From: Candidatus Pseudoruminococcus merdavium
GTDB lineage: Bacteria > Bacillota > Clostridia > Oscillospirales > Ruminococcaceae
Direction of reading: 5' to 3'
Length of the DNA stretch: 64,000 nucleotides
Assembly (NCBI GenBank): GCA_904419745.1
Contig: CAJFSS010000010.1
Coordinates: forward strand, 1 to 64,000
Shown: positions 34,931 through 43,348 of the stretch, piece by piece
Numbering within the stretch: position 1 is the first letter of the stretch
Layout: each line of letters starts with the position of its first letter
Position numbers and translations under genes: made by a program
The notes under the pieces: generated by a model
Database searches by the model: none
The model's input: only the letters and a program-made list of their open reading frames with translations
Told to the model about the DNA's origin: nothing

Positions 34931-36142
34931 TTAACAGCTTGCAATTTGCAACAGGACTTCCACCATCTTTTCCATGGACTGTACGGGGATATACTCAAAA
35001 CGCCCGTGGAAATTGTGCCCGCCGGTGGAAAGGTTCGGGCAGGGCAGCCCCATATAGGACAGACGTGCACCGTCTGTTCCACCGCGGATAGGATTCATCA
35101 GCACTTTCGCCCCAACTGCCTCCATTGCATGTTTTGCACGTTCAAGGATCTCAGGGTGTTCGTTTACGATTTCCATCATATTGTAATAGGAATCCTGGAT
35201 CTCCGTTTCCACAGTGCCTTTCCCATATTTTTCATTTAAAAAGTCCGCCGTTTTTACAAAACGCTCTTTCATCTTCTCAAATTTTTCCCGGTTGTGATCA
35301 CGGATGATGTATTCCATTACAGTCTGTTCTTCCGTCCCCTGCATAAAACCGAGATGAGAAAAACCCTCATGCCCTTCGGTGAATGCCGGGTTTTCAAAGG
35401 CAGGGAGCATTCCTTGAAATTCCATACCAATCAGCAGGGAGTTTTTCATCTTTCCTTTTGCGGAGCCCGGATGAATACTCAGTCCATGGATTACAACTTT
35501 TGCGGAAGCGGCGTTAAAGTTATCACACTCTACTTCTCCAAGTTCCCCTCCGTCAACAGTATAGGCAAAATCCGCTCCGAATTTCTGCACGTCGAACCGA
35601 TTTGCTCCTCTGCCGATTTCCTCATCCGGGGTAAAGCCAATGCAGATTTTTCCGTGCGGTTTTCCGCTGCCAGGCAGTTTCTCCGCCATGGTCAGGATTT
35701 CTGCAATCCCCGCCTTGTCATCCGCACCCAGAAGAGTTGTCCCATCGGTCACAATCAAATCCTGTCCGGCATATTGCTTCAGGCTTTCATATTCAGATGG
35801 TTTTAAATAAATCTGTTTTTCCTCGTTGAGCAGGATATCTCCGCCGTCATAGTCTTTAACAATCTTCGCCTGGATTCCATCGCCTTTTGCAGCGCTGGAA
35901 GTATCCATATGCGCAATAAAGCCGATGGCAGGCTCTTTTTCACGGCCCGGTGTTGCCGGAATAGTCCCATAGACATAACCGTGTTCATCTACATGCGCGT
36001 CGGAAATCCCGAGCCCTTTCATCTCTTCCACCAGGGCCTTGGCAAGTACCAGTTGATTCGGGGTACTCGGACAGGTTTCGCTGGCAGGGTCGGAATTGGT
36101 ACCAAAGGACACATAGTGCAATAATCTTTCTTCTACTCTCAT
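34931..36142 (-). CDS. pepT: Peptidase T (tripeptide aminopeptidase)
   Basis: 403-residue M20 metallopeptidase removing the N-terminal residue of tripeptides in the cytosol. Zinc-site elements are in order: FIAHMDTSSA (His), TTLLGADDKAGIAEI (bridging Asp), FTPDEEIGRGA (catalytic Glu and Glu ligand), GGELGEVECDNFNA (Asp) and STGGHNFHGRFE (His near the C-terminus). Length and motif order match PepT. ATG 36142 begins MRVEERLLHYV. Convergent or parallel neighbours do not suggest an operon. Confidence 0.95.
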   Translation of the reverse strand: MRVEERLLHYVSFGTNSDPASETCPSTPNQLVLAKALVEEMKGLGISDAHVDEHGYVYGTIPATPGREKEPAIGFIAHMDTSSAAKGDGIQAKIVKDYDGGDILLNEEKQIYLKPSEYESLKQYAGQDLIVTDGTTLLGADDKAGIAEILTMAEKLPGSGKPHGKICIGFTPDEEIGRGANRFDVQKFGADFAYTVDGGELGEVECDNFNAASAKVVIHGLSIHPGSAKGKMKNSLLIGMEFQGMLPAFENPAFTEGHEGFSHLGFMQGTEEQTVMEYIIRDHNREKFEKMKERFVKTADFLNEKYGKGTVETEIQDSYYNMMEIVNEHPEILERAKHAMEAVGAKVLMNPIRGGTDGARLSYMGLPCPNLSTGGHNFHGRFEYIPVQSMEKMVEVLLQIASC

Positions 36143-36180
36143 AATTTCCTACTCCTCATAATCTGTTTTTCCGCAGTGAG

Positions 36181-36206
36181 AGCCCGCTGTGCTGGCACAG
36201 CGGGCT
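36181..36206 (-). terminator. Hairpin after the phosphohexomutase gene
   Basis: AGCCCGCTGTGC pairs with GCACAGCGGGCT (12 bp) around a 2-nt loop. The following tract is CTCTCAC rather than a T-run, so termination may be partial and allow read-through into pepT. Confidence 0.6.
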
Positions 36207-36219
36207 TCATGATCTTAAA

Positions 36220-37938
36220 CTATTTCAGGCCAAGTTCCGCTTTCATGGACCGGGAAAGCGACTCCGCAATTTCCTGTGCATGGGCGGTGTCCCGTCCTTT
36301 TGTCGTGTAATAGAATTTGATTTTCGGCTCCGTACCGGATGGGCGGACGATTACGCCTGCGTTATCCTCCAGTTTAAACTCCACCACATCGGAACTCGGG
36401 AGTGTAATGGCATATTCCTCTCCGTCTGATAACCGGCGTCCTTTGGAGGCCTGGTAATCCAAAAATTCCAGAACCTTCAGCCCGCCGATTTCCTTCGGCT
36501 GGTCTGCACGCAGTTTGGCCATCATGTCCGCCATCTCCTGCATACCCTTAGCCCCTTCAAAAGCAAAATTGTCGGTACGGTTATAGTAACGCCCATATTT
36601 TGCATAGGTCTCGTTTAATACGTCGACAAGGCTCTTGCCCTGTTTTTTGTAATAAGCCGCCATCTCGCAGATGAGCATGGAAGCGACTACCGCGTCTTTA
36701 TCACGGACATAAGTCCCGCACAGATAACCGTAGCTCTCTTCAAAGCCTAACAGATACCGTTCTGTCTCCCCTTTTGCTTCCAGGTTTGCAATCTGCTCGC
36801 CAATGAACTTAAACCCAGTCAGGACATTGACCACCTCCACCCCATAATCTTTGGCAATCGCCTCAATGATGTTGGTGGTCACAATCGTCTTTACAACAAT
36901 TGGGTTTTTCGGCATGGTTCCTGCCGCCTGTTTGCAGGAGGCAATATACTGGAACAGCAGCGCACCTACTTCGTTTCCGGTCAGCAGCTTGTACTCTCCC
37001 TCGTCTGCAACGGCAATGCCAACCCGGTCGGCATCCGGATCGGTAGCAAGCAGCAAATCCGGATGAACTTCTTCACACAGCTTTAAACCGCAGGCAAGTG
37101 CCTCTTTGAATTCAGGGTTTGGATAGGGACAGGTTGGGAAATTTCCGTCTGGCATCTCCTGCTCCTTGACCACATGGACGTCGCTGACGCCAGTTTCTTT
37201 GAGAACACGGCGAACTGGGACGTTTCCCGTGCCGTTGAGCGGGGTATAGACCACTTTCAGCCCCGCCGTCTTACAGATACCTGGATTAACCGCCTGTTCT
37301 TTTACTTTTGCAAGGTATCTTGTAAAGATCTCATCGTCAATGTACTCAATAGAGCCATCTTTTAACGCTTCATCGAAATCCTTGACCTTGACGTCTTCAA
37401 ACATATCCAGTTTATTGACAAGTTCAATGACCGCTTCAGAATCCTCCAAATTCATCTGGCAGCCATCCGGTCCATAGGCCTTATATCCATTGTATTTGGA
37501 GGGGTTGTGGCTCGCCGTTACCATGATACCGGCTTTGCATCCAAAATCACGTACCGCAAAGGAGAGCATGGGCGTTGGCATCAGCGTAGAGGCCAGATAG
37601 ACCTTAATACCATTTGCCGCGAGTACTTTTGCCGCCTCTTTTGCAAACAGGTCGGATTTGATGCGCGAATCATAGGAGATTGCCGCAGAGGGGTTTTCAT
37701 ATTTCTCTTTCACAAATTCTGCCAGTCCCTGTGTCGCACGGCGGACTGTATAGATGTTCATCCGGTTTGTACCTGCGCCAATGACTCCACGCAGTCCCCC
37801 GGTGCCAAATTCCAACGCACGATAAAACCGGTCAAAAATACCCTCATCGTCCTGTTCAATTTCTTCAATTTCACGGTTCAAATCTTCGTCTTCCAAATGA
37901 CGTGCTTTCCATTGCAGATAGAGTTCTCTTTCTTTCAT
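36220..37938 (-). CDS. Alpha-phosphoglucomutase/phosphomannomutase
   Basis: 572-residue alpha-D-phosphohexomutase, the large Gram-positive type (PgcA-like) that interconverts hexose 1- and 6-phosphates. The catalytic serine is in TASHNPSKYNGYKAYGPDG. The metal loop is LLATDPDADRVGIAV, the sugar-binding loop GFEESYGYLCGTYVRDKDAV, and the phosphate-binding loop RPSGTEPKIKFYY. The start is ATG 37938, 7 nt after AAGGTGG; the ATG two codons earlier is too close to it. It feeds UDP-glucose and glycan synthesis. Confidence 0.94.
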   Translation of the reverse strand: MKERELYLQWKARHLEDEDLNREIEEIEQDDEGIFDRFYRALEFGTGGLRGVIGAGTNRMNIYTVRRATQGLAEFVKEKYENPSAAISYDSRIKSDLFAKEAAKVLAANGIKVYLASTLMPTPMLSFAVRDFGCKAGIMVTASHNPSKYNGYKAYGPDGCQMNLEDSEAVIELVNKLDMFEDVKVKDFDEALKDGSIEYIDDEIFTRYLAKVKEQAVNPGICKTAGLKVVYTPLNGTGNVPVRRVLKETGVSDVHVVKEQEMPDGNFPTCPYPNPEFKEALACGLKLCEEVHPDLLLATDPDADRVGIAVADEGEYKLLTGNEVGALLFQYIASCKQAAGTMPKNPIVVKTIVTTNIIEAIAKDYGVEVVNVLTGFKFIGEQIANLEAKGETERYLLGFEESYGYLCGTYVRDKDAVVASMLICEMAAYYKKQGKSLVDVLNETYAKYGRYYNRTDNFAFEGAKGMQEMADMMAKLRADQPKEIGGLKVLEFLDYQASKGRRLSDGEEYAITLPSSDVVEFKLEDNAGVIVRPSGTEPKIKFYYTTKGRDTAHAQEIAESLSRSMKAELGLK

Positions 37939-38118
37939 TGTCATACCACCTTCAGTTATGAACTGGAATCGCCTGTAATCACTGGTATTATACAATATTT
38001 AAGTCAATTTGTATAGATGATTTTGGGAGTCCTCCAACTTATTTTGTGTAATATCCCGTTATTTTTTTGTGAAATCTGTGGATTCACGGTAAAAAAGCTT
38101 CTTTTTCCTATTGTTTTG

Positions 38119-38147
38119 TTGCATTCGATCAGGGAAAACTATATGAT
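38119..38147 (+). promoter_or_regulatory. Predicted promoter of the Ca2+-ATPase gene
   Basis: TTGCAT (38119-38124), a 17-bp spacer and TATGAT (38142-38147); the -35 is weak. It lies about 60 bp upstream of the GTG start. Confidence 0.45.
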
Positions 38148-38207
38148 AAAAGATAGACATTTTACAAAAGATAAATTATGACAATTATGAGTACGGGGGG
38201 AATTTTT

Positions 38208-40835
38208 GTGCAGTGGCATACTGCTGAAATCAAGGAAATTGCTGAAAAATTTGCGACAAACCTGCATACGGGCCTTCTTCCAGAACAAGTCGAGGAACTG
38301 GCACAACGTTTTGGGAAAAACGAGTTGGCTGCCAAAAAGAAAAAAACGCTGCTTCAGCGCTTTTTGGCTCAGCTACAAGATTTTATGGTTATCATCTTGC
38401 TTATTGCTGCACTGATTTCTCTTGTACTTGCTTTTATCGGCGGGGAAGGGGATTTTGTTGAGCCATTTATCATTCTTGGGATTGTCATTTTAAATGCTAT
38501 TCTCGGCGTAGTGCAGGAATCCAAAGCAGAACAAGCTCTTGACGCGCTGCAAAACATGGCCGCACCCCACGCAAAAGTATTGAGAAACGGTTCTGTGGAT
38601 ATTATTCCCTCTAAAGATGTCGTCCCAGGGGATATCATTTTAGTAGAAGCCGGGGATTTTATCCCTGCGGACGCCCGGATTTTGGAAGCCGCTTCTCTCA
38701 AATGTGAAGAATCTGCATTGACCGGGGAATCCCTTCCGGTGGAAAAGCGGACCGATGCCCAGGTGGAGACAACCGCCCCGCTTGGCGACCGGCTCAATAT
38801 GCTTTATTCCGGTTGTACGATCAGTTATGGACATGCCAAAGGGCTCGTTGTTGCAACCGGTATGGAAACAGAAATGGGTAAAATCGCCGCCCTGTTGGAA
38901 GGTGAGTCGGACGAAATGACCCCCTTGCAGCACAAGCTCGCTAAAATGGGAAAATACCTTGGGATCCTGGCGCTTGCCATTTGTGTGGTTGTGTTTTTCA
39001 TAGGCTGGCTGACCGGGGAATCTCCGTTGGAAATGTTTATGACCTCTGTGTCCCTGGCCGTTGCCGCCATCCCGGAAGGCCTGCCTGCCATTGTCACTAT
39101 TGTGTTGGCACTTGGGGTTACAAGAATGGTCAAGAAAAACGCGATTATCCGAAAACTGCCCGCTGTGGAAACGCTTGGTAGCGCATCGGTGATCTGCTCC
39201 GATAAGACGGGAACTTTGACACAAAACCGGATGACTTTGACACGCCTTTGGGCGGATCCGGGCGATCTCATCGATATCACCACCGGAGAAGTACTTCCCT
39301 CTTCCGCTACGGCCATGCTAAAACTCGCCACTCTCTGCTGTGACGCCTCTGTGGAAATAGTAGACGGACAGGAAAAACAGATTGGCGACCCGACAGAGAC
39401 CTGTATTGTATCCGCGGCGCAAAAGGCTGGATTTGACAAAGATCAATTGAACCGTGAACTTCCTCGTGTGGCAGAAATCCCTTTTGACTCCGATCGCAAA
39501 TTGATGACCACCGTCAACATGATTGGTGAACGGCCAGTCGTAATTGTAAAAGGTGCGTTTGATGTACTCAGTGCCCTTTGTACCACCGGCGATTTGCAGC
39601 GTGCAAAGGAAGTGAATGCCATGATGGGGCAAGAGGCGCTGCGCGTACTTGCTGTCGCCTATAAAGAAATTGATGAAATTCCTATTTCCCCTACCCCGGA
39701 AGAACTGGAATCCGGACTGACTCTAATTGGATTGCTGGGAATGATCGATCCCCCAAGGGAGGAAGCCCGCAAGGCAGTAGCTACCTGTATTGGCGCGGGA
39801 ATCCGCCCGGTTATGATAACCGGGGATCATGTGGTCACAGCATGTGCCATTGCAAAACAGCTCGGAATCCTTAGAGACGGGGACAAAGCCCTTTCCGGGG
39901 AAGACCTGCATGCCATGAGCGATCAGGAGCTCGCCTCTCATATTCGAGACTACTCTGTCTACGCCCGTGTCTCCCCAGAAGATAAAATCCGGATTGTAAA
40001 AGCCTGGCAATCCGCTGGAGAAATTGTATCTATGACCGGGGACGGCGTCAATGACGCTCCTGCACTCAAAGCCGCGGATATCGGCTGCGCTATGGGCATT
40101 ACTGGAACAGACGTTGCAAAAGGCGCAGCAGACATGGTGCTCACGGACGATAATTTCGCCACCATTGTGGTTGCCGTCCGGGAAGGACGCGGCATTTATG
40201 ACAATATTAAAAAGGCAGTTCAGTTCCTGCTCTCCTGCAACTTGGGCGAAGTACTTACGGTATTCTGCGCCATCCTGTTCGGCTGGGGCGCTCCACTGAT
40301 TGCCATCCAGTTACTGCTGATAAATCTCATTACCGATGGCCTGCCCGCCCTGGCACTTGGCGTGGAGCCGCCAGAACGCGACGTCATGGAACGCAAACCC
40401 AAGCCAAAAACAGAGGGGATTTTTACCAAAGGCTACTCCATCCAAATTGCCCTGCAAGGCCTGTGGTTTGGCGTCATCACACTGGTTGCCTACTATCTTG
40501 GCGCCTTTGTCTTTTCCGCTGGCAACCACACATATGGACAAACCATGGCGTTTACGGTATTAGCAGTTTCCCAGCTGTTCCATTCCTTTAACGTACGTAC
40601 TTCTCACTCGCTGTTCACTATCAATCCCTTTTCCAACAAATACCTTTTGCTTGCTGTCCTTGCATCCCTGGTAATAGTAGCCGCTGTACTCTTTATTCCT
40701 CCACTGACTGCCCTGTTTAAATTGTCGCCGCTTGCTGTGCCCCATCTTGGAATTGCTGTTTTACTCAGTATTTCCCCGCTTGTAGTCGTCGAGCTTGCAA
40801 AACTTTTGATTCATTTCTTTACGAAAAAAGACTAG
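38208..40835 (+). CDS. P-type calcium-transporting ATPase (P2A/P2B)
   Basis: 875-residue cation pump. The actuator motif is TGES at 172-175 and the phosphorylated Asp is D332 in CSDKTGTLTQNRMT. The nucleotide domain includes KGAFDVL, and the hinge is MTGDGVNDAPALKAADIG. Ion-site residues fit Ca2+: TM4 has AIPEGLPAIVTI, TM5 SCNLGEVLTVF and TM6 LINLITDGLPALALG, as in SERCA/PMR1-type pumps. About ten transmembrane helices are visible. The start is GTG 38208, after GGGGGG at 5-10 nt; the frame from 38178 lacks a site. It exports Ca2+ (or Mn2+) from the cytosol. Followed after 12 bp by the ComM-like gene. Confidence 0.94.
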   Translation: MQWHTAEIKEIAEKFATNLHTGLLPEQVEELAQRFGKNELAAKKKKTLLQRFLAQLQDFMVIILLIAALISLVLAFIGGEGDFVEPFIILGIVILNAILGVVQESKAEQALDALQNMAAPHAKVLRNGSVDIIPSKDVVPGDIILVEAGDFIPADARILEAASLKCEESALTGESLPVEKRTDAQVETTAPLGDRLNMLYSGCTISYGHAKGLVVATGMETEMGKIAALLEGESDEMTPLQHKLAKMGKYLGILALAICVVVFFIGWLTGESPLEMFMTSVSLAVAAIPEGLPAIVTIVLALGVTRMVKKNAIIRKLPAVETLGSASVICSDKTGTLTQNRMTLTRLWADPGDLIDITTGEVLPSSATAMLKLATLCCDASVEIVDGQEKQIGDPTETCIVSAAQKAGFDKDQLNRELPRVAEIPFDSDRKLMTTVNMIGERPVVIVKGAFDVLSALCTTGDLQRAKEVNAMMGQEALRVLAVAYKEIDEIPISPTPEELESGLTLIGLLGMIDPPREEARKAVATCIGAGIRPVMITGDHVVTACAIAKQLGILRDGDKALSGEDLHAMSDQELASHIRDYSVYARVSPEDKIRIVKAWQSAGEIVSMTGDGVNDAPALKAADIGCAMGITGTDVAKGAADMVLTDDNFATIVVAVREGRGIYDNIKKAVQFLLSCNLGEVLTVFCAILFGWGAPLIAIQLLLINLITDGLPALALGVEPPERDVMERKPKPKTEGIFTKGYSIQIALQGLWFGVITLVAYYLGAFVFSAGNHTYGQTMAFTVLAVSQLFHSFNVRTSHSLFTINPFSNKYLLLAVLASLVIVAAVLFIPPLTALFKLSPLAVPHLGIAVLLSISPLVVVELAKLLIHFFTKKD

Positions 40836-40847
40836 GAGGATTCCTGT

Positions 40848-42377
40848 ATGTTTGATAAACTCCTCAGTTTTGGCGTCTTTGGACTGGAAAGCTATCCTGT
40901 TACGGTAGAGGTGGATGTATCCGAAGCGCTCCCTTCCTTTGACATTGTAGGGCTGCCGGATACTTCCGTGCGGGAATCGCGCGACAGGGTCAAATCGGCC
41001 ATGAGAAATTGCGGGTTTGATTTTCCACTTGGCCGGGTAACGATCAACCTTGCCCCGGCGGATATTCGCAAGGCCGGCTCTATCTATGACCTGCCCATCC
41101 TGCTCTCCATTCTGCGGGTAACCCATCAGGCGCAGTTTTCCGATGCACGCACCGCTTTTTTTGGGGAACTCTCCCTGGGCGGGGAAATACGTCCGGTAAC
41201 TGGAGTCCTCCCAATGGCATTGTGCGCAAAGGAACATGGGGTTCAACACCTGTTTGTTCCATTTGATAACGCCTATGAAGCTGCCGTTGTCGAAGGGATT
41301 TCCATTTACCCGGTCCGCCATTTTCAGGAAGTCCTCGGACATCTGAGTGGAGAAAAAACACTGTGTCCTGTCAAACCCTCTCCCCAGCAAATAAATGCTG
41401 CCCCTTTAGATGCCCTTGACTTCGCAGATGTCAAGGGGCAGTTTGAAGCAAGGCGTGCACTGGAAATTGTCGCGGCTGGCAGCCACAACGCCCTCCTGAT
41501 TGGGCCTCCCGGTTCCGGAAAATCCATGCTTGCTAAACGCCTGCCTTCCATATTGCCAAAAATGACGTTTGAAGAGGCGCTGGAGACCACAAAAATCTAT
41601 TCAGTAGCGGGGTTATTGAACGCACAGGAAGGGCTAATTAAGTCAAGGCCTTTCCGTTCCCCCCACCACACCATTTCCGGAGTGGGACTTTCCGGGGGCG
41701 GGTCCGTGCCAAAACCAGGGGAAATTTCCCTAGCGCATAACGGAGTTCTTTTTTTGGACGAGTTACCTGAGTTCTCTCGTTCCTCCTTGGAAATTCTTCG
41801 ACAGCCAATGGAAGACGGAAAAGTTACAATTTCCCGTGTCAGTGGAACGCTGACATACCCCTGTTCCATGATTGTCCTGGCAGCAATGAATCCATGCCCC
41901 TGCGGTTATTTTGGACATCCGACCAGAAGTTGTACCTGTTCAGCGTCCGCGGTCTCCCGCTATCTTGCTCGTATCTCCGGCCCTTTGCTGGACCGGCTGG
42001 ATTTACATATTGACGTTGCCCCTGTGGAGTATGACGATCTTACCTCTACGCAGAAAAGCGAACCCACGGTAGACATCGCCAAACGAGTACAGGCAGCGAG
42101 AAATATCCAGCAAAAACGCTTTTCGGGAACACAGATCCATGCAAACGCCCAGATGGGCCCAGCAGAACTGAGAAAATTCTGTACTCTCACCGATGCAGCC
42201 AACACATTACTGAAAAATGCCTTTGAACGCCTTTCCCTCTCCGCAAGGGCCTATGACCGGATTGTCAAGGTAGCCCGGACTATTGCAGATTTGGGCGGGT
42301 TTGAGACCATTGACAGCGCACATATTGCAGAAGCCATCCAGTACCGCAGTTTAGACCGCAAATACTGGAGTAAATAA
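40848..42377 (+). CDS. YifB/ComM family Mg-chelatase-like AAA+ ATPase
   Basis: 509-residue protein. The N-terminal Lon-like/S5 domain (ALPSFDIVGLPDTSVRES, INLAPADIRKAGSIYDLP) precedes an AAA+ module with Walker A IGPPGSGKSMLAKRLP, Walker B GVLFLDELPEFSR and sensor LAAMNPCPCGYFGHP, which contains a Cys-rich insert (PCPCGYF, CTCS). The C-terminal helical domain is of the Mg-chelatase type. Members (ComM) act as hexameric helicases promoting branch migration during recombination and transformation. ATG 40848 follows AGGAGG. Co-transcription with the calcium pump is likely from the 12-bp gap. Confidence 0.94.
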   Translation: MFDKLLSFGVFGLESYPVTVEVDVSEALPSFDIVGLPDTSVRESRDRVKSAMRNCGFDFPLGRVTINLAPADIRKAGSIYDLPILLSILRVTHQAQFSDARTAFFGELSLGGEIRPVTGVLPMALCAKEHGVQHLFVPFDNAYEAAVVEGISIYPVRHFQEVLGHLSGEKTLCPVKPSPQQINAAPLDALDFADVKGQFEARRALEIVAAGSHNALLIGPPGSGKSMLAKRLPSILPKMTFEEALETTKIYSVAGLLNAQEGLIKSRPFRSPHHTISGVGLSGGGSVPKPGEISLAHNGVLFLDELPEFSRSSLEILRQPMEDGKVTISRVSGTLTYPCSMIVLAAMNPCPCGYFGHPTRSCTCSASAVSRYLARISGPLLDRLDLHIDVAPVEYDDLTSTQKSEPTVDIAKRVQAARNIQQKRFSGTQIHANAQMGPAELRKFCTLTDAANTLLKNAFERLSLSARAYDRIVKVARTIADLGGFETIDSAHIAEAIQYRSLDRKYWSK

Positions 42378-42420
42378 AAAACACATTTTCACACAACAAC
42401 TCAGAAAGGACGGAACATTC

Positions 42421-42717
42421 ATGGTAAAACACATCGTATTTTGGAATCTCAAAGAGCAAACAAAAAATGGGGTTAAAGCGGAAAATGCTTTAAAAATCAA
42501 AGAAGGACTCGAATCCCTCGTCGGCGTCATTCCGGGGCTGTTAAAAGCAGAAGTTGGAATTGGTATTCCAGAAAACGGCTGGGATCTCTGCCTTTGTACA
42601 GAATTTGACACCAAGGAACACCTCGCAGCCTATCGGGATCATCCAGCCCATAAGAAAGTGCAGGAATTTGTTCATCAAGTCATTACCGAACGGGCAGCCT
42701 GCGACTATGTCATCTAA
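42421..42717 (+). CDS. Dabb (stress-responsive A/B barrel) domain protein
   Basis: 98-residue single-domain protein of the ferredoxin-like dimeric A/B barrel family. Visible features are the N-terminal MVKHIVFWNLKEQT, which contains the His that is usual for the family, LVGVIPGLLKAEVG, and the C-terminal YRDHPAHKKVQEFVHQVI. Members are small dimeric proteins of mostly unknown function, some binding or processing small polyketide-like molecules. ATG 42421 follows AGAAAGGA. It follows the ComM-like gene by 43 bp. Confidence 0.9.
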   Translation: MVKHIVFWNLKEQTKNGVKAENALKIKEGLESLVGVIPGLLKAEVGIGIPENGWDLCLCTEFDTKEHLAAYRDHPAHKKVQEFVHQVITERAACDYVI

Positions 42718-42765
42718 TCTATTCCCTTGGAGGTTCCAACCATACTGGAAATCATTTCCTACGAA

Positions 42766-43056
42766 ATGAAATATAAACGTACGGTTTTCCCTTTCTCCAC
42801 CATCCATCTGGGGCCCCTGTCATAGGATCTGCTTGAACAGTACCGGATTGTCTATAACAGGTGCTTCTATTCCACGAGGAAAGCGCTGAAGATCACTCCG
42901 TTTTCTTTTACTTCTCTGCCAAACAGATACAAGGAAAGAGGAAAAATCTTTTTATACTGATGGAAAAAGGAAACCTGGTTGGAATGGAACGAACATGCAG
43001 TTAAGTTGTATGAACAAATGGGATTTGTGTGCACAAAACAACTCATCATCCAATAA
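42766..43056 (+). pseudogene. Remnant of a GNAT-family N-acetyltransferase gene
   Basis: One reading frame from ATG 42766 to TAA 43056 carries recognisable GNAT-type segments (FPFSTIHLGPLS, DLLEQYRIVYNRCFYS, RKALKI, then EWNEHAVKLYEQMGF). It is cut by TAG at 42823-42825 and TGA at 42958-42960. The central acetyl-CoA-binding part (motif A, Q/R-x-x-G-x-G/A) that should precede EWNEHAVKLYEQMGF is missing, so an internal deletion of about 50 codons is likely. At 96 codons it is well short of the usual 145-160. No function is expected. Confidence 0.8.
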
Positions 43057-43062
43057 TCATGA

Positions 43063-43100
43063 AAAAAGCGCCGACAGGATTCTCCTTGTCGGCGCTTTTT
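43063..43100 (+). terminator. Terminator after the GNAT remnant
   Basis: AAAAAGCGCCGACA pairs with TGTCGGCGCTTTTT, ending in a T-run. It lies 7 nt after the remnant's stop. Confidence 0.9.
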
Positions 43101-43348
43101 CCAATGGTGTTTTTCAAATGTGAGTTCGTTTATCTGGAGTTACTCCACTCTCTGTTTCGCACAATTTTTTTATAATTTTTTTCCGTTTAAATCATCAAAA
43201 ACAAAATCTTTTTAGGATTCCTGTAACAATTACCAGTAGTTTTCGAAAAAACTTAGCAGTATTATAGAATTGTTGGGCAAATTCCCACTATTCTTTGCCC
43301 AGCGTTATCGATATGTTTATTACCCACCAATTGCGAAAGGAAGGAATT

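Noticed and set aside
40848-42377. Magnesium chelatase subunit for cobalt insertion into corrin
   Set aside because: The protein has the YifB/ComM Lon-like N-terminal domain and Cys-rich insert, not the BchI/CobN architecture, and it lies far from the cobalamin operon.
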